64,000 bases of DNA, from NCBI GenBank assembly GCA_945901085.1, contig CAMDJV010000012.1, forward strand, positions 1 to 64,000. Reading direction: 5' to 3'. The translations under genes and the position numbers were made by a program. Under the pieces are notes generated by a model. The model was not told where the DNA came from, searched no databases, and was given only the letters and a program-made list of their open reading frames with translations. Positions 18,211 through 27,029 of the stretch are shown piece by piece. This stretch comes from Rhodovarius crocodyli. GTDB lineage: Bacteria; Pseudomonadota; Alphaproteobacteria; Acetobacterales; Acetobacteraceae. The first letter of the stretch is position 1; each line of letters begins with the position of its first letter.

Positions 18211-19128
18211 CTAGCCCTGGCTTTCCCTGCCCGGCAACCAGGCAAATGTTAGTTCATGCTTGTTATGCGCTGCATGGAATATGACTCCGCCTGGAATGGC
18301 TGCAAATTTTTCTGCCGTGTCATGATCCGTCTCGCCCTGGAATTTCAGGGTGCAGAGAATGGCCCCAGGCTGCGCCGCAGCCATCCAGCGCTCGACCAGG
18401 CCCAAAAGCCGGGCCGGGTAGCAGATGATATCGGAGAAGAGCCAATCCACCTTTTCGGGTGGCAGGCCAAAGGCGCTCTCGCCGCGCCAGATGACGGAGG
18501 GCATGGCGGCGATGGCGGGGTCGAGCGGGGCCTTGTCCACCGCGATGACACTGGCACCCAACTTGGCCAGCACCCATGTCCAGCCGCCGGGGGAGGCGCC
18601 GAGGTCCAGGCAGGTTTCGCCAGGGGCGGGGAAGCGGCCGAGGCGGGTCAGCCCCTCCCATAATTTCAGATAGGCGCGGGAGGGCGGGCCCTCACGATCT
18701 TCCACAAAGCGCGGTTCGCCGTTGACGAAGGGGCTGGTCTTACTGGGCGATGCCAGGATTGTGCCGCCATCGAGCATGGTCCAGCCACCGAGATGGCCGG
18801 TGGGGGCGGGTTCGGGGAAAGTGAGAGGGCGGGCCTTCACCGGCGGCAGCCGGGCTTCGATGAGGGCGGCGCGACGGTGATGTTCGGTGGGCAGCAGCGC
18901 CCAGTTGCGCTGAATGGCGCGCAGCGCATCGGCGGCGGCCTTCACCGAGGGGGCGGGCAGCAGCACCGGCGCGGTCCAGCATTCCAGGGCCCAGGCGGCG
19001 TGGCAGGGCAAATTTTCCGAGAGGGCGAGCCGGCCATGCCAGGTGAAATTGACGCTGCGGCGGCGGAGTTCTTCTGCCAGATCCGCCTCGAACCCGGGGG
19101 CGGCGAGCCATGCGGCGCGCGGTGTCAT
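18211..19128 (-). CDS. RlmM-like SAM-dependent (FtsJ-type) RNA methyltransferase
   Basis: A 305-residue protein. The N-terminal ~150 residues resemble the THUMP-containing part of RlmM, and the C-terminal Rossmann domain holds the SAM motif [15 protein letters not shown] near residue 180 and AVDKAPLD for the ribose-binding acidic residue. RlmM methylates the 2'-O of C2498 in 23S rRNA; the same target is inferred. The ATG at 19128 gives a compact N-terminus ([14 protein letters not shown]). The gene is preceded by 364 bases of non-coding DNA with DnaA-box-like sites. Confidence 0.82.
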   Translation of the reverse strand: MTPRAAWLAAPGFEADLAEELRRRSVNFTWHGRLALSENLPCHAAWALECWTAPVLLPAPSVKAAADALRAIQRNWALLPTEHHRRAALIEARLPPVKARPLTFPEPAPTGHLGGWTMLDGGTILASPSKTSPFVNGEPRFVEDREGPPSRAYLKLWEGLTRLGRFPAPGETCLDLGASPGGWTWVLAKLGASVIAVDKAPLDPAIAAMPSVIWRGESAFGLPPEKVDWLFSDIICYPARLLGLVERWMAAAQPGAILCTLKFQGETDHDTAEKFAAIPGGVIFHAAHNKHELTFAWLPGRESQG

Positions 19129-19492
19129 GGCCGCATCTCGACGGGGTTGCGGATAATTCTGTGGATTCGGTGGATTCTCAGACGCCAAGACGTCATCGAT
19201 CCATCGTCGTGCTGTGGATAAACCTGTGGAAAGTGTGGGTGGATTGGCGTGCCCTTGCCCCTATTGGCTGAAATGGTGGGTTGGGAGGCAAACCATTTGA
19301 TTCGCAATGATTCATTTTGCGTGATGACATCAAAGTGAGGGTTTCGGACAAATTCACCGCCGGGCCGGAGGCGAAGCTGTTCCGGTCGATGCTGGGGGGG
19401 CGGGAATGCCAAGGTGAATCTCCGTTATTGGGCGGGCAGGATAGGATAAATGGCTGGGGATTTAAAGGAAAATAATCCGAGGACAAATGCCT
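19129..19492. other. Non-coding region with DnaA-box cluster
   Basis: 364 bases with no supportable gene between the RlmM-like gene and the DUF423 gene, both on the minus strand. Its RlmM-proximal end holds three DnaA-like 9-mers. The remainder contains locally AT-rich patches (around 19281-19340 and 19440-19490), unusual for this chromosome. A promoter for the RlmM-rpe-heparinase run is expected here, but I cannot point to a convincing pair of boxes. Confidence 0.6.
19160..19233 (-). promoter_or_regulatory. DnaA-box cluster including one perfect consensus box
   Basis: TGTGGATTC (19160-19168), TGTGGATAA (19213-19221) and TGTGGAAAG (19225-19233) all point the same way. The middle one is the exact complement of TTATCCACA. 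They lie about 5 kb from the hemE-ppsR gap. They could titrate DnaA, regulate the downstream methyltransferase gene, or belong to an extended or alternative origin. Confidence 0.55.
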
Positions 19493-19831
19493 CTAGCGCC
19501 GGCGCAGTGCCATCACGCCCAGCCACAACCAGCCCCCCATCATGGCGAAGCCGCCGATTGGCGCCACCGGCCCCAGGGAGATGCCGGCAAAGACCCGCAG
19601 CAGCACCGCCAGCGAGAAGAGCCCCAGCCCCAGCCCGAGCAGCAGCCCGCCCCGCCAGGCGCCCCAAAGCGCCACGGCGATGAGCGCCGGGGCGTGAAAG
19701 CCCAGCAGCATGGTGACCGAGGCCAGCATCCGCCCCTCGGCCTCGCCCAGGCCGAGATGCGCGCCGGCGGCGGCGAAGAGCACGGCGAGGAAACCCGCCA
19801 GGCAACCCGCGACCTTCAGCGCATGGCTCAA
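19493..19831 (-). CDS. DUF423 family small membrane protein
   Basis: A 112-residue protein with about four hydrophobic segments. The C-terminal LGPVAPIGGFAMMGGWLWLG is the conserved part of the DUF423 (YgdD-like) family, and the N-terminal GAHLG with HAPALI is also typical. The function is unknown; the protein is expected in the inner membrane. It is coupled to hslO by an ATGA overlap. Confidence 0.88.
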   Translation of the reverse strand: MSHALKVAGCLAGFLAVLFAAAGAHLGLGEAEGRMLASVTMLLGFHAPALIAVALWGAWRGGLLLGLGLGLFSLAVLLRVFAGISLGPVAPIGGFAMMGGWLWLGVMALRRR

Positions 19832-20772
19832 CGCCGGACCTCGGAGCGGTCGAACCGGAAATCGTAATTGCAGAATTCGCAGGTCATGGTGATGGCGCCG
19901 TCCTGGGCCATTTCGTCCAGGTCATCATCGGTAAAGCCGCCCAGGACGCCGGAGAGCTTGGCGCGGGAGCAACGGCAGCCATAGGAGAGCGCCCGGGCCT
20001 GATCGAGCACCAGCCCCTCGGCATGGAACATCAGATGCAGCAGCCGGGCGGAGGGCAGGGCGTCATCCAGCATCTCGCTATCCTTGAGGGTGGAGGCGAG
20101 CAGGGTGGCGGTTCGCCAGGCCTCGTCCTGCTCTTCACGGGTGCTGTCACCCAGCCCTCCCTCGCCGGCCACGCGCTCCAGGATGAAGGCGCTGGCGCGC
20201 CAGCCATGCTCGGTGCGGGCGCAGGCGAGGCGGACAAAGGCCTGCAATTGCTCGGAGGTGCGGAAATAGCTTTGCGTCATATCGGCCAGATGGATGCCGT
20301 CCATGGCGACGATGCCCTGGTAGCGCTCCATATCCGGGCCCTGATCGCAGGTGAAGGCGAGGTAGCCCTTGCCCAGCAGGCCGGCGGCGGGTGGGTCGTG
20401 ATCCACCTCCATCAGCTTGGCGAGTTCGGCATGTTCGACGCGGGCCTGGCCGCGCAGCTGGCCGTCATCGGTGCAATCGGCCAGCAGCATGGGCATCACG
20501 CTGTCGCCCTTGGCCTGGAGGGAGAAGCTGCCCTTGTATTTCAGCGCGGCGGCGAGGCCGGCGGTGAGGGCAAGCGCCTCACCCACCACTCTGCCGACGG
20601 GGGGGGAGTAATCGTGCCGGCTGAGCAGCGCATCGGCGAGGGCGCCCAGGCGCACCAGGCGGCCGCGCACCGGGCGGCCTTCGAGGTGGAAGGGCTGCAT
20701 CGCCGTGGGCACGACCAGTTGGGGCACGGGCGGGCGATCGGCATTGAGGAAATCTGGCATGGGGTCCGGCAT
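19828..20772 (-). CDS. hslO: Redox-regulated chaperone Hsp33
   Basis: A 314-residue cytoplasmic holdase activated by oxidation. The zinc-binding switch is complete at the C-terminus: Cys-x-Cys in YGCRCSRAK and Cys-x2-Cys in CEFCNYDF. The N-terminal domain shows RGRLVRLG and the central GKGYLAFT. Two nearby ATGs (20772 and 20760) are possible; neither has a strong ribosome site, and I use the longer. It is coupled to the DUF423 gene downstream and diverges from the PaiB-like gene with 86 bases between. Confidence 0.93.
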   Translation of the reverse strand: MPDPMPDFLNADRPPVPQLVVPTAMQPFHLEGRPVRGRLVRLGALADALLSRHDYSPPVGRVVGEALALTAGLAAALKYKGSFSLQAKGDSVMPMLLADCTDDGQLRGQARVEHAELAKLMEVDHDPPAAGLLGKGYLAFTCDQGPDMERYQGIVAMDGIHLADMTQSYFRTSEQLQAFVRLACARTEHGWRASAFILERVAGEGGLGDSTREEQDEAWRTATLLASTLKDSEMLDDALPSARLLHLMFHAEGLVLDQARALSYGCRCSRAKLSGVLGGFTDDDLDEMAQDGAITMTCEFCNYDFRFDRSEVRR

Positions 20773-20858
20773 GGGATGGTTGCGCGCATGAGTGTTCTGG
20801 CCCGTCAAGTGGGCATGCGTGGCTTCCAAGCCATCTGCGCCGCCATTACAAGTGCCGC

Positions 20859-21473
20859 ATGTATAACCCGCCCGCCTTCCGTGAGGATGACCCCGAAATC
20901 CTGGCCGCCATCATGGCGGCGGCCCGGCTTTGCACCCTGGTTTCCAATGGGCCGGAGGAGGTGCCGCTGATCACCCATCTGCCGCTGCAATTCCGCGATG
21001 GCGTGGTGATAGGCCATATGGCGCGGGCGAACCCGCATTGGCATGGGCTGCGCCGGGGGGTGGCGATATTTCCGGGGGTGGAGGCTTATGTCTCGCCCTC
21101 CTTCTATCCCTCCAAGGCCGAGACGCATCAGGTGGTGCCGACCTGGAATTATGAGGCGGTGCACGCACATGGGCCCATCGAGGTGGTGGAGGATGCGGGG
21201 CGGCTGCATGAGATCGTCAGTGGTTTGACCCGGGCGCATGAGGAAAAGCGGGCCGAGCCCTGGGCGGTGACCGATGCGCCGGAGCGCTACATTGCCGGCC
21301 AGTTGAAGGGCATTGTGGGGATTGTGCTGCGGGTGGAGCGGCTGATTGGCAAGCGCAAGCTGAGCCAGAACCGCAATGCTGTCGATGCCGCGGGTGCCGC
21401 CGCCGGCCTGGCCGCCAGCCCTGATGCAAGGGATCAGGCGGTGGCTGCGGCGATGGTTCTGGCGCGGCGCTGA
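20859..21473 (+). CDS. PaiB-type FMN-binding protein
   Basis: A 204-residue protein with the PaiB N-terminus (MYNPPAFREDD), HLPLQF, GHMARANPHW and the AYVSPSFYPSK block. The C-terminal half has the family IVGIVLRVERLIGKRKLSQNR. PaiB was described in Bacillus as a negative regulator, and the fold is a flavin-reductase-like split barrel. Whether this copy regulates transcription or acts as an enzyme is unknown. Confidence 0.9.
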   Translation: MYNPPAFREDDPEILAAIMAAARLCTLVSNGPEEVPLITHLPLQFRDGVVIGHMARANPHWHGLRRGVAIFPGVEAYVSPSFYPSKAETHQVVPTWNYEAVHAHGPIEVVEDAGRLHEIVSGLTRAHEEKRAEPWAVTDAPERYIAGQLKGIVGIVLRVERLIGKRKLSQNRNAVDAAGAAAGLAASPDARDQAVAAAMVLARR

Positions 21474-21562
21474 GGCGCGCAAGCATTGATCGGCCGGTCA
21501 GCGCGCTTGCGCCGGGGCCGCACATCGCTACAACCCGCCCCCTCACACTGCACATAGAAACA

Positions 21563-22519
21563 ATGCCCCGCCAATTCCGTAAAAAGCCCAAGGGCCGGCC
21601 CATCGATGGCTGGCTCATTGTCGACAAGCCCTCGGGCATCGGCTCCACTGATGTCGTCAACAAGGTCAAACGCGCCTTTGATGCGCAGAAGGCGGGCCAT
21701 GGCGGCACGCTGGACCCTCTCGCCACCGGGCTGCTGCCGGTGGCCTTTGGTGCCGCCACCAAGACCGTTCCCTATGTGATGGATGGCACCAAGACCTATC
21801 GCTTCACGCTGAAATTCGGCGAGGCGCGTGACAGTGATGATGCCGATGGCGCGGTGATCGCCACCACCGATGCGCGGCCGACGGATGATGCGATCCGCGC
21901 GGCGTTGCCGGCCTTCACCGGCGATATCATGCAGGTGCCGCCGATCTATTCCGCCATCAAGATCAATGGTGACCGGGCCTATGACCTGGCGCGCGATGGG
22001 CAGGAGGTGGTGCTTGAGGCCCGCCCGGCCCGGGTGGATAAGTTTGAATTGACCGAGCGGCCCGATGCGGACCATGCCATCTTCGAGGTGCAGTCGGGCA
22101 AGGGCGTCTATATGCGCTCGCTGGCGCGGGATTTGGCCAAGGCGGTGGGCTCGCTGGGCCATATTGCGGCTTTGCGGCGGCTTTCGGTGGGGCCGTTCAA
22201 GGAATCCCATGCCGTGGCGCTGGACAGCCTACTGGTTTCGGGGGATACACCTGCCCCTTCTCTGGACCTTCTGCTTCCGCTCACGACCGCGCTGGACGAC
22301 ATCCCGGCCCTGGCCATGAGTGAGGCGGAGGCCGCCCGCCTTCAATTCGGCCAGGCGATTAGCCTGGTGGAGTTCATGGGCCGGGTTCCGCCGGCGGCCA
22401 ATCCCTCAGGGGGGTTGATCCGCGCGATGGCAGGGGAACGGTTTGTCGGGTTGTGCCGTCTGGAGGAGGGGATGTGTTTCCCCGAACGCCTGATGGCAAC
22501 AACCGAGACCGGGCACTGA
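21563..22519 (+). CDS. truB: tRNA pseudouridine(55) synthase
   Basis: A 318-residue enzyme making pseudouridine 55 in the T loop of tRNAs. It shows GWLIVDKPSGIGST near residue 15, the catalytic Asp in GGTLDPLATGLLPVA, AIKINGDRAYDLAR, and GVYMRSLARDLAKA. The C-terminal part resembles the PUA-like extension. It lies directly upstream of rpsO with 24 bases between, a conserved truB-rpsO arrangement. Confidence 0.96.
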   Translation: MPRQFRKKPKGRPIDGWLIVDKPSGIGSTDVVNKVKRAFDAQKAGHGGTLDPLATGLLPVAFGAATKTVPYVMDGTKTYRFTLKFGEARDSDDADGAVIATTDARPTDDAIRAALPAFTGDIMQVPPIYSAIKINGDRAYDLARDGQEVVLEARPARVDKFELTERPDADHAIFEVQSGKGVYMRSLARDLAKAVGSLGHIAALRRLSVGPFKESHAVALDSLLVSGDTPAPSLDLLLPLTTALDDIPALAMSEAEAARLQFGQAISLVEFMGRVPPAANPSGGLIRAMAGERFVGLCRLEEGMCFPERLMATTETGH

Positions 22520-22543
22520 AACCTCTCATAAAAGGATAAGCCG

Positions 22544-22813
22544 ATGTCGATCACCGATGAGCGTCGCGCTCAAGTCATTGCCGAATACGCCACCAAGCCT
22601 GGCGATACCGGCAGCCCCGAAGTGCAGGTCGCTATCATGAGCGAGCGCATCACCAACCTGACCGAGCACCTGAAGACCCACGCGAAGGATTTCCACTCGC
22701 GCCGCGGCCTGCTGGTGATGGTGGGCCAGCGCCGTGGCCTGCTGGATTATCTGAAGCGCAAGGACCGTGAGCGTTATGTCACGCTGATCCAGCGCCTCGG
22801 CCTGCGTCGGTAA
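22544..22813 (+). CDS. rpsO: 30S ribosomal protein S15
   Basis: An 89-residue primary 16S rRNA-binding protein. It is recognised by [45 protein letters not shown] and the C-terminal [19 protein letters not shown]. An AAGGAT ribosome site lies 8 bases before the ATG. A strong terminator follows. The pnp gene that commonly follows rpsO in proteobacteria is absent; the next gene is on the other strand. Confidence 0.98.
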   Translation: MSITDERRAQVIAEYATKPGDTGSPEVQVAIMSERITNLTEHLKTHAKDFHSRRGLLVMVGQRRGLLDYLKRKDRERYVTLIQRLGLRR

Positions 22814-22825
22814 AATGCCATTGCG

Positions 22826-22863
22826 GTGCGGCGGGGTTCTCCGTCGCGCCGCACTGGATTTTT
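22826..22863 (+). terminator. Rho-independent terminator after rpsO
   Basis: An 8-bp GC arm pair (GTGCGGCG at 22826 and CGCCGCAC ending 22854) with a 13-base loop, then TGGATTTTT. Confidence 0.75.
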
Positions 22864-22944
22864 GAGAGCGTCCTGCGGCTTTGGCTGGGATGGCGGATAA
22901 CACTGCTGTTTCTCTCCCAATATGGGCCATGACAGGTTTCCCGC

Positions 22945-24780
22945 CTACGAATCCATCACTTTTCGCAACCGATCCCGCAGGCCCGGCGCCACCCATCCGG
23001 TGCTGGGCCGCGGGCGGCGGGGTGGCAGGCTCAGCTGCGCACCGCCCTCGGGTTGGCGTTTCAGCGTCAGGGTGCGGTTGTGGAAAACCTCCAGCCCTTG
23101 CCGATGGCCGATGGAGACCAGGGCCACATTGGGCAGCCGGTCGACCACCAATTGCATCAACATGTCCTGGTTGGGCTCGTCGAGCGCGGCGGTGGCCTCG
23201 TCCATGAAAATCCAGGCCGGCTTGTGAAGTAGCAGCCGGGCGAAGGCCATGCGTTGCTGCTCGCCCAGGCTCAGCACGCGGTCCCAGCGCTCCTCCTCAT
23301 CGAGGCTGGGGGCGAGATGGGCCAGGCCCACCAGGCGCAGCGCCTCGCGCGCCTCGTCATCGCTAAAGGCGTTTGTTGCGGCGGGGTAGCTGAGGGCTGC
23401 GTGCAGCGTGCCCAGCGGCAGATAGGGGCGTTGCGGCATGAACATCATGCTGGCGGCGGGCGGGGTGATGATCTCCCCCGCGCCCCAGGGCCAAAGCCCA
23501 CCAATGGCGCGGAACAGGGTGGATTTGCCGCTGCCGGAGGCACCCTTGATCAGCACGCGCTCGCCGGCACGAATCTCCGCCGAGCTTTCTGCGATCACCG
23601 TCGTGCCATCGGCAAAGGCCACCTCCAGGTCCCGCAGCACCAGTGAATCGGCGGTGCCGACGCTGACCGTGATGGTTGGCTGCTCCGGGTCCGCTGCCAG
23701 CGCTGCCAGATCCTCTATCGCGGCCTGAAAACCCATCAGCCGGCTGATGGCGCTACGCCATTCCGCGATGCGGGGAAAATTATCGACGAACCAGTTCAGC
23801 GCCGCCTGTACCTGGCCGAAGGCGGCGCCGATTTGCATCAGCCCACCCAGGGTGATGACGCCGGCGAAATAGCCGGGCGAGGCGACAATGGTGGGGAAGA
23901 TCATCGCCAGCGTGCCATAGGCGCTGGTCAGCCACATCAGGTTGCGCTGGCTGCGCATCAGCGCGCGCACATTGCCTGCCACGCGCTCGAAGGTGGCGGA
24001 GAGGCCACGGCGCTCATCGGTCTCGCCGCGGATGAAGGCGATGCCCTCGCCGCTTTCGCGCGCGCGGGTCAGGCCAAAGCGGAAATCCGCCTCTGCCGCG
24101 GTGCGTTTGACGTTGAGGGTGACCATCGGCCGGCCCACCATCCAGGTCAGGCTGGAGCCGAGCAGGGCATAGAGCAGCGCGGCCCAGACCATATAGCCCG
24201 GGATTTCCACCTCGCGCCCCATCATGGCCAGGTGCAGCGGGCCCGAGAGCGTCCAGAGAATGCCGATGAAGGCGATGAGCATGAGCAGGGCGCTCAGCAG
24301 GCCGGTGACGAATTCCACCGCCAATTCGGTGGCGACGCGAACATCCTCGGCGATGCGCTGGTCGGGGTTATCGGCGCCCTGGCCGGCCAATTCCAACTGG
24401 TATTGCCGGCCATCGCGCATCCACGCCTCCACCAGATAACGCGTCAGCCAGCCGCGCCAGCGCAGTTGGATGAGTTGCTTGAGGTAAAGCTGGTTCACCG
24501 CCACCGTCATCGATGTCACGGCGAGGCTGAGGAAGAGCATGATGCCGGCCTGGAAAGCGATGCTGTCGCGGTTTTCCAGCGCGTTGAAAAAGTTGCGGCT
24601 CCAGATGTTGAAGCCGATCTGCACCCCCACCTGCACCGCAGTGAGCAGCAGCAGGATGGCGATGAGCAGGCGGGCATTGCCGCGATCGGGCGCGCAGAGC
24701 CATAGCCGTGCGAGGCGGGCGAATGCGCGGAAGGGATTGCCGCTTGCCGGCGCCAGTGGCAGGGCGGGGGTCTGGCTCAT
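22945..24780 (-). CDS. SbmA/BacA-YddA-type ABC transporter, fused permease and ATPase
   Basis: A 611-residue inner-membrane half transporter. The N-terminal ~330 residues hold about six membrane segments with the family block NIWSRNFFNALENRDS near residue 60 and GRPMVTLNVKRTAAEADFRF near 215. The ATPase follows with Walker A GASGSGKST, signature LSLGEQQRMAFARLLL and Walker B WIFMDEATAALDE. The family includes BacA/YddA-like importers and exporters of peptides or cobalamin-like molecules; the substrate here is unknown. It is coupled by ATGA to the secreted protein upstream, and through that to the DUF1328 gene. Confidence 0.9.
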   Translation of the reverse strand: MSQTPALPLAPASGNPFRAFARLARLWLCAPDRGNARLLIAILLLLTAVQVGVQIGFNIWSRNFFNALENRDSIAFQAGIMLFLSLAVTSMTVAVNQLYLKQLIQLRWRGWLTRYLVEAWMRDGRQYQLELAGQGADNPDQRIAEDVRVATELAVEFVTGLLSALLMLIAFIGILWTLSGPLHLAMMGREVEIPGYMVWAALLYALLGSSLTWMVGRPMVTLNVKRTAAEADFRFGLTRARESGEGIAFIRGETDERRGLSATFERVAGNVRALMRSQRNLMWLTSAYGTLAMIFPTIVASPGYFAGVITLGGLMQIGAAFGQVQAALNWFVDNFPRIAEWRSAISRLMGFQAAIEDLAALAADPEQPTITVSVGTADSLVLRDLEVAFADGTTVIAESSAEIRAGERVLIKGASGSGKSTLFRAIGGLWPWGAGEIITPPAASMMFMPQRPYLPLGTLHAALSYPAATNAFSDDEAREALRLVGLAHLAPSLDEEERWDRVLSLGEQQRMAFARLLLHKPAWIFMDEATAALDEPNQDMLMQLVVDRLPNVALVSIGHRQGLEVFHNRTLTLKRQPEGGAQLSLPPRRPRPSTGWVAPGLRDRLRKVMDS

Positions 24781-25448
24781 GGCAGTGTGGCGGCCACCGG
24801 CAGGGGGGCCATGGTTTCGGCATTCTGCCCCAGGCTTTCGGCGTCGATTGCCACCCTCTGGCCGTTTTGGCTGCCCAGCCCCTGGGCTGCGATGGACGCG
24901 CCGGGGGCCAGCGCATCGCCCAGCCGGGCATGTAGGGCGGGTGGCAGGCGCAGCACATCGCCATTGGTCAGCAGCACGCCCATGCCCTCGCCTTGCGGGG
25001 TGAGCAGGGCACGCTCCACCACCCCCGCCAAACGAAGCTGCGCCGTGCCGCGCCGGGTGGGGGCGAACCAGGAGGGTTGGGCAACAAAATTCGCTCCTTC
25101 GCTGGCCACCCGCGCCCAGGCGAGCATGACCACCACCGGGGCGGCGCGGGCCCTGATGCCCCAGACGGTCAGCGCATCACCTTGGCGCACCGCCTCGCGA
25201 ATGGCCTCGGCCTCGAAGGGCGGCAGGACGATCTGGGTGCCCTCGCGGAAGAGCAGCCGGTCGGTCTCACCGGCGGGATTATGGATGAAGCGCTCGACGC
25301 GGCCGGTATAGGAGGGCAGTTGCGTGGGGTCGAACCACAGGCCGCTGGGTGGTGGCCTGGGGGTTTGCGCCTGGCCCATGCCAGCCAGCAGGGCCAGGGC
25401 CAGGGCCAGGGCCAGGGCCGGGGCCGAGGTCAGGCTGGGGCGCAACAT
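24777..25448 (-). CDS. Secreted protein of unknown function with a repeat-encoded signal peptide
   Basis: A 223-residue protein with a signal peptide whose hydrophobic core is Ala-Leu repeated (about residues 11-21), followed by QAQTPRPPP. The mature part is beta-rich with RVERFIHNPAGETDRLLF, which resembles an OB-like fold, and no catalytic motif is evident. I do not recognise the family. Its start shares one base with the DUF1328 stop and its end overlaps the ABC transporter start, so it is likely a periplasmic partner in that operon. Confidence 0.7.
   Translation of the reverse strand: MLRPSLTSAPALALALALALLAGMGQAQTPRPPPSGLWFDPTQLPSYTGRVERFIHNPAGETDRLLFREGTQIVLPPFEAEAIREAVRQGDALTVWGIRARAAPVVVMLAWARVASEGANFVAQPSWFAPTRRGTAQLRLAGVVERALLTPQGEGMGVLLTNGDVLRLPPALHARLGDALAPGASIAAQGLGSQNGQRVAIDAESLGQNAETMAPLPVAATLP
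25390..25425. repeat. Hexanucleotide tandem repeat in a signal peptide
   Basis: Six perfect AGGGCC units followed by one variant unit (GGGGCC). They encode the Ala-Leu repeats of the signal-peptide core of the overlapping minus-strand gene. The unit is a multiple of three, so slippage would change signal length without a frameshift. Confidence 0.9.
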
Positions 25449-25609
25449 CAGAAGCTGCGCTGCCCGGTGATGAGCGATACCGCAAAGAGCACCAGGAAGA
25501 CAAAGAACAGCACGCGGGCGAAGCCGCCAGCGGTGGAGGCGATGCCGCTGAAGCCGAGCACCCCGGCAATGATGGCAACCACGAGGAAAATCAGGGTCCA
25601 GGTCAGCAT
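25448..25609 (-). CDS. DUF1328 small membrane protein (YtjA-like)
   Basis: A 53-residue protein of two membrane segments: [21 protein letters not shown], a Gly-rich turn ([10 protein letters not shown]), then [13 protein letters not shown]. This matches DUF1328 in length and motif. The ATG at 25609 is preceded by GGAGG. Its stop overlaps the next gene's start (TGATG). Family members are common in stress-related contexts but have no defined function; here the general stress locus lies immediately upstream. Confidence 0.9.
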   Translation of the reverse strand: MLTWTLIFLVVAIIAGVLGFSGIASTAGGFARVLFFVFLVLFAVSLITGQRSF

Positions 25610-25695
25610 GGCGGCCTCCGGCATTCGGCGTTGGAAGGGATGCTGCCGCATGCCAGCGGCCTGCCCCTTCAAACGCACCCCTGCTGCTGGGGGTT

Positions 25696-26418
25696 TCAGA
25701 CCGCAGGAATCTGCCCGGCGGTGATCGCCTGATAGGTGGCGATGGCGAGCGTCATCCTGTCGAAGGGTTTGCTGATGATGAAGGCGGGTTCCACCCCCTC
25801 GGCGGTGAGCAGGCGCTCGGCATAGGCAGTGACGAAGATCACTGGAATGCTGACGTGGCGCAAAATTTGCCGCACGGCGGTGATGCCATCGCCACCCCGG
25901 CCGAGATTAACATCGGCCAGGATCAGGCCGGGCTTGTATTCGGTGGCCATGCGGATGGCCTCGGCCTCGGATGAGGCGGCGCCCACCACCCGGTGGCCGC
26001 AGCGGGTGACCAGCAGCCGCAGGTCAAGGGCGATGACCGGCTCATCCTCGATGATGAGCACATCGGCGCAGACCATCTGGCGCAGTTTTTTGCGCGCAGT
26101 GTCGAGCAGGGTGTCGAAGTCCGGGTCATCCAGCCCCAGCACCTGTGCGGCCTCCTGCCGCGTCAGGCCTTCGAGGCTGGTCAGCAGGGTGGCCTGGCGC
26201 TCGCGGGCGCTGAGCGCCTGCGGGGCGGTATCGGCGGTGAGGCTTGCGATGGAGGCATAGAGTGCGAGATGCGCCGGCAGCCCCGCCGCCAGGCCCTGGC
26301 GCAGGCTGCGCGCCACCAGCCCATCGCCCTCCTGTTGGCTGCCGACCATGGCGCGGGCAAAGCGACGGGCGAAGGGCAGGGCCGCCATCAGGCTGGTCGG
26401 GCTATGGGAATTCATCAT
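25696..26418 (-). CDS. phyR: General stress response regulator PhyR
   Basis: A 240-residue protein with a sigma-factor-like N-terminal domain (roughly residues 10-110, including [27 protein letters not shown]) and a C-terminal receiver domain ([14 protein letters not shown], phospho-acceptor Asp in [21 protein letters not shown]). On phosphorylation PhyR sequesters the anti-sigma factor NepR and frees the stress sigma factor. ATG 26418 is used because GAGGA lies 8 bases upstream; starts at 26415 and 26430 are alternatives. It diverges from the first sigma gene with 44 bases between. Confidence 0.93.
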   Translation of the reverse strand: MMNSHSPTSLMAALPFARRFARAMVGSQQEGDGLVARSLRQGLAAGLPAHLALYASIASLTADTAPQALSARERQATLLTSLEGLTRQEAAQVLGLDDPDFDTLLDTARKKLRQMVCADVLIIEDEPVIALDLRLLVTRCGHRVVGAASSEAEAIRMATEYKPGLILADVNLGRGGDGITAVRQILRHVSIPVIFVTAYAERLLTAEGVEPAFIISKPFDRMTLAIATYQAITAGQIPAV

Positions 26419-26462
26419 CGCAATCCTCATGTTGAGCATCTCCGGGGCGAGCGGCCCCGGCG

Positions 26463-26972
26463 GTGGTGAAAGACGGAGCCAGGCGATTGAGCGGGCTGAG
26501 GGCGGCATTGCCGGCATGTCTTCCCGCCTTGCGCAGCCACGCCCGCGCTCTGTGCCGTGACCACAGCGCGGCGGATGATCTGGTGCAGGAGACCATCCTT
26601 CGGGCGCTGGCGGCCGAGGCACAGTGGCAAGTTGACACTGCGTTGCGCCCCTGGCTGTTCACGATTCAGCGACATGCGTTTTTTGCCGCGCTGCGCCGGA
26701 GGCGGCGGGAGGCCCGGCACGCCGCCGAGGCCGCAGCCCCCAGCCCCAGCCGGCAGCCCGATACCCTGGCGCTGCGCGACCTGGCCGCCGCCCTGCAATG
26801 CCTGCCCGCGCTGCAGCATGAGGCGCTGATTCTGGTGGGTGGCCAGGGCTTGGATATTGCGGTGGCGGCGGCGATTTGCGGGGTGGCGCCCGGGACCATC
26901 AAGGCGAGGCTGTCGCGCGGGCGGGCGGGTTTGCGCCGGATGCTGCCGGGTGGGGTGGCCTCGCCGATGTGA
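26463..26972 (+). CDS. ECF-type sigma factor (EcfG-like), first of two
   Basis: A 169-residue sigma-70 family member. Region 2 is visible as DHSAADDLVQETILRAL followed by LRPWLFTIQRHAFFAALRRRRRE, and region 4 as LDIAVAAAICGVAPGTIKARLSRGRAGLRR. The start is uncertain: the longest frame begins with GTG at 26463, and later starts would trim a non-conserved N-terminus. It lies 57 bases before a second sigma factor in the same direction. The two may be paralogues with different promoter choice or different NepR affinity. Confidence 0.85.
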   Translation: MVKDGARRLSGLRAALPACLPALRSHARALCRDHSAADDLVQETILRALAAEAQWQVDTALRPWLFTIQRHAFFAALRRRRREARHAAEAAAPSPSRQPDTLALRDLAAALQCLPALQHEALILVGGQGLDIAVAAAICGVAPGTIKARLSRGRAGLRRMLPGGVASPM

Positions 26973-27029
26973 TGCAACCATTCCGCCGCCGCAGGCATTG
27001 GGTTCATGACAGCATGAAAAACCGGACCC

